6,125 nucleotides of DNA from Bdellovibrionales bacterium (lineage in GTDB: Bacteria > Bdellovibrionota > Bdellovibrionia > Bdellovibrionales > UBA1609). The DNA lies in NCBI GenBank assembly GCA_026648125.1, contig JAPKGD010000130.1:1-6125 (forward strand), in the 5' to 3' direction. Positions 4,864-6,125 of the stretch are shown piece by piece. The notes under the pieces are model-generated. The model saw nothing but the letters and a program-made list of their open reading frames with translations. It was not told the DNA's origin and did not search any database. The first letter of the stretch is position 1; each line of letters starts with the position of its first letter. Made by a program: the position numbers and the translations under genes.

Positions 4864-6110
4864 AGCTCCAACTCAAAATCTTCTTGGCCCTGATAGAAGT
4901 ATTTCTGGCCCAGGGCGCATTTGCCAGCTTGAACAACCCCAATACCGTGCTCATCGGAGAACAAGCCGGCGGAATGGGGGGCGCTTATACCGCGCTCACG
5001 GGAGACCCCTCCTCAGCGTCATTTTATAATCCCGCAGCCCTCGCCCGAATGCCAGGAAACACGTTGAGCGCCGCCGTCAACCTCTACCAAAAGTACGACA
5101 CAAAATTTGGTAGCCTAGACGGTTATGACCAGGCTCCGCTGCGTGTCAATCGGGGCTCTATTCTCCCTATTCCGGCCTCAAGCGGCACCGTCTATACCTT
5201 TCGCAATTTTGCCTTTGGCTTGAGCATCGTGTTTCCCCACTTTGACCAATACGCTGGTGAGATTAAAAGTACTAATCAAGCCACGTCCTACCTGAACCTT
5301 CGCGATGACTCGCTTTGGGTCGGAGGAAGTCTTGCGATCAATCTCGATCAAAGGAGTAGTGCCGGTCTCACGATGTACTACACCTCGCGTACCTATAACC
5401 GATCGGTCACTGATGAAACCACGAGCGGAGGCGTTTCGACCCTCACCACAGAGGAAAAGAGTTTCACCCAAAATTCGATCGTTTACATTTTGGGATTTCA
5501 GCATCAGTGGAAGGACCGTTTGAGTTTTGGCACAAGCCTACGGCTTCCATCTCTCCCGGTTTCTGGACGCGGAACCTATTACTTTGCTGAAGTCTCCAGT
5601 GGCGGAGGCCCGATCACTCCAACCGTGGCGACAGGCCTTGAGGCCAATACAAAATTTCCCATGCGGTGGAATTTGGGCGTGGCCTACCAGGTGGAAAAAT
5701 CTTGGAAATTAAGCTTCGACATCCATCATTACTTTGCAGAAGAGTATGAAGATTTAAATTTTTCAGCGGCGGCCGATCATATTCGTGGTCGGGCCATGAC
5801 CAATTTTAGTCTCGGCGGAGAGTATTACATCCGCTCTTGGCTCGCTCTCCGCGCCGGCCTCTTTACCAACCTCTCGTCGAACCAGCAGGTTCCAAATCAA
5901 CCTTCACAACGAACGGGCGATTACTTAGATATGTGGGGTTTTGCCACCAACTTGGCTATCTTCACCACCAAATCCACAGCCGTGACTTTAGGTGGCTACT
6001 ACTCCGGCGGCAAAGGCTATAGCGTTCAGCGCGTCGGTCAAAGCTTAGAGAAGCTCCCTAAAAGCCAACAGCTTTTTTCATTTCTTGTTGGAACATCTTT
6101 CTACTTTTAA
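4857..6110 (+). CDS. FadL/OmpP1/TodX-family outer-membrane transport protein
   Basis: This is a predicted outer-membrane beta-barrel of the family that carries long-chain fatty acids and other hydrophobic compounds into Gram-negative cells; the actual substrate cannot be read from the sequence. From the ATG at 4857 it has 417 residues, within the usual family range. Residues 1-23 form a signal peptide (MTKLQLKIFLALIEVFLAQG, cleavage after AFA). The mature start carries the family's N-terminal hatch signature: GEQAGGMGGAYTALTGDPSS (34-53), then SFYNPAAL. The remainder alternates aromatic and polar strands with Gly/Ser-rich turns. It ends in SFLVGTSFYF, whose final phenylalanine is the usual barrel-assembly signal. 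An in-frame ATG at 4827 would add ten polar residues (MPKTYTNVDA) ahead of the signal peptide, so 4857 is preferred despite no clear Shine-Dalgarno. It is transcribed divergently from the M50 protease. Only 15 bases follow the stop. Confidence 0.9.
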   Translation: MTKLQLKIFLALIEVFLAQGAFASLNNPNTVLIGEQAGGMGGAYTALTGDPSSASFYNPAALARMPGNTLSAAVNLYQKYDTKFGSLDGYDQAPLRVNRGSILPIPASSGTVYTFRNFAFGLSIVFPHFDQYAGEIKSTNQATSYLNLRDDSLWVGGSLAINLDQRSSAGLTMYYTSRTYNRSVTDETTSGGVSTLTTEEKSFTQNSIVYILGFQHQWKDRLSFGTSLRLPSLPVSGRGTYYFAEVSSGGGPITPTVATGLEANTKFPMRWNLGVAYQVEKSWKLSFDIHHYFAEEYEDLNFSAAADHIRGRAMTNFSLGGEYYIRSWLALRAGLFTNLSSNQQVPNQPSQRTGDYLDMWGFATNLAIFTTKSTAVTLGGYYSGGKGYSVQRVGQSLEKLPKSQQLFSFLVGTSFYF

Positions 6111-6125
6111 ACCGACTGAGAACGA

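Overview
No previously undescribed system could be supported in this window. It appears to be one ordinary chromosomal region with an abrupt, foreign-looking mosaic at its left end. From about 585 to the right end, base composition is close to 50% GC (hand counts of sample lines). The gene content there is a site-2-type membrane protease next to scpA and scpB, a FadL-type outer-membrane protein, and a small exported protein. This fits a Gram-negative bacterium of the former Deltaproteobacteria. Bdellovibrionota is my best guess, inferred from recalled gene order and protein flavour, not from a search.

Left end (1-586): hand-counted lines give about two-thirds GC or more. Two unrelated gene fragments are joined in one open frame. 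The first is 57 codons of a methyl-accepting chemotaxis protein, cut inside its signalling-tip motif. The second is about 138 codons from the C-terminal half of a YhaN-like, SMC-type AAA ATPase. At about 581-590 this piece stops and a different frame begins, encoding the C-terminal 161 residues of a COG2509-type FAD-dependent dehydrogenase at about 50% GC. None of the three genes is complete and no mobile element is visible. An assembly or amplification chimera is the simplest explanation, with illegitimate recombination as the alternative.

Middle (1191-1706): a 153-residue secreted protein of unknown function on the + strand. It converges on scpB, and a GC-rich hairpin lies between them.

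Right part: on the - strand, in transcription order, come an M50-family protease (4828-4151), scpA (4093-3110) and scpB (3113-1707). scpA and scpB share an ATGA overlap and are the kleisin and winged-helix partners of SMC in chromosome condensation. The ScpB is unusually long, with acidic and charged extensions on both sides of its core. Divergent from the protease, only 28 bases away if my preferred starts are right, is a FadL/OmpP1-type outer-membrane protein (4857-6110). I saw no tRNA, rRNA, CRISPR array, insertion sequence or prophage gene.
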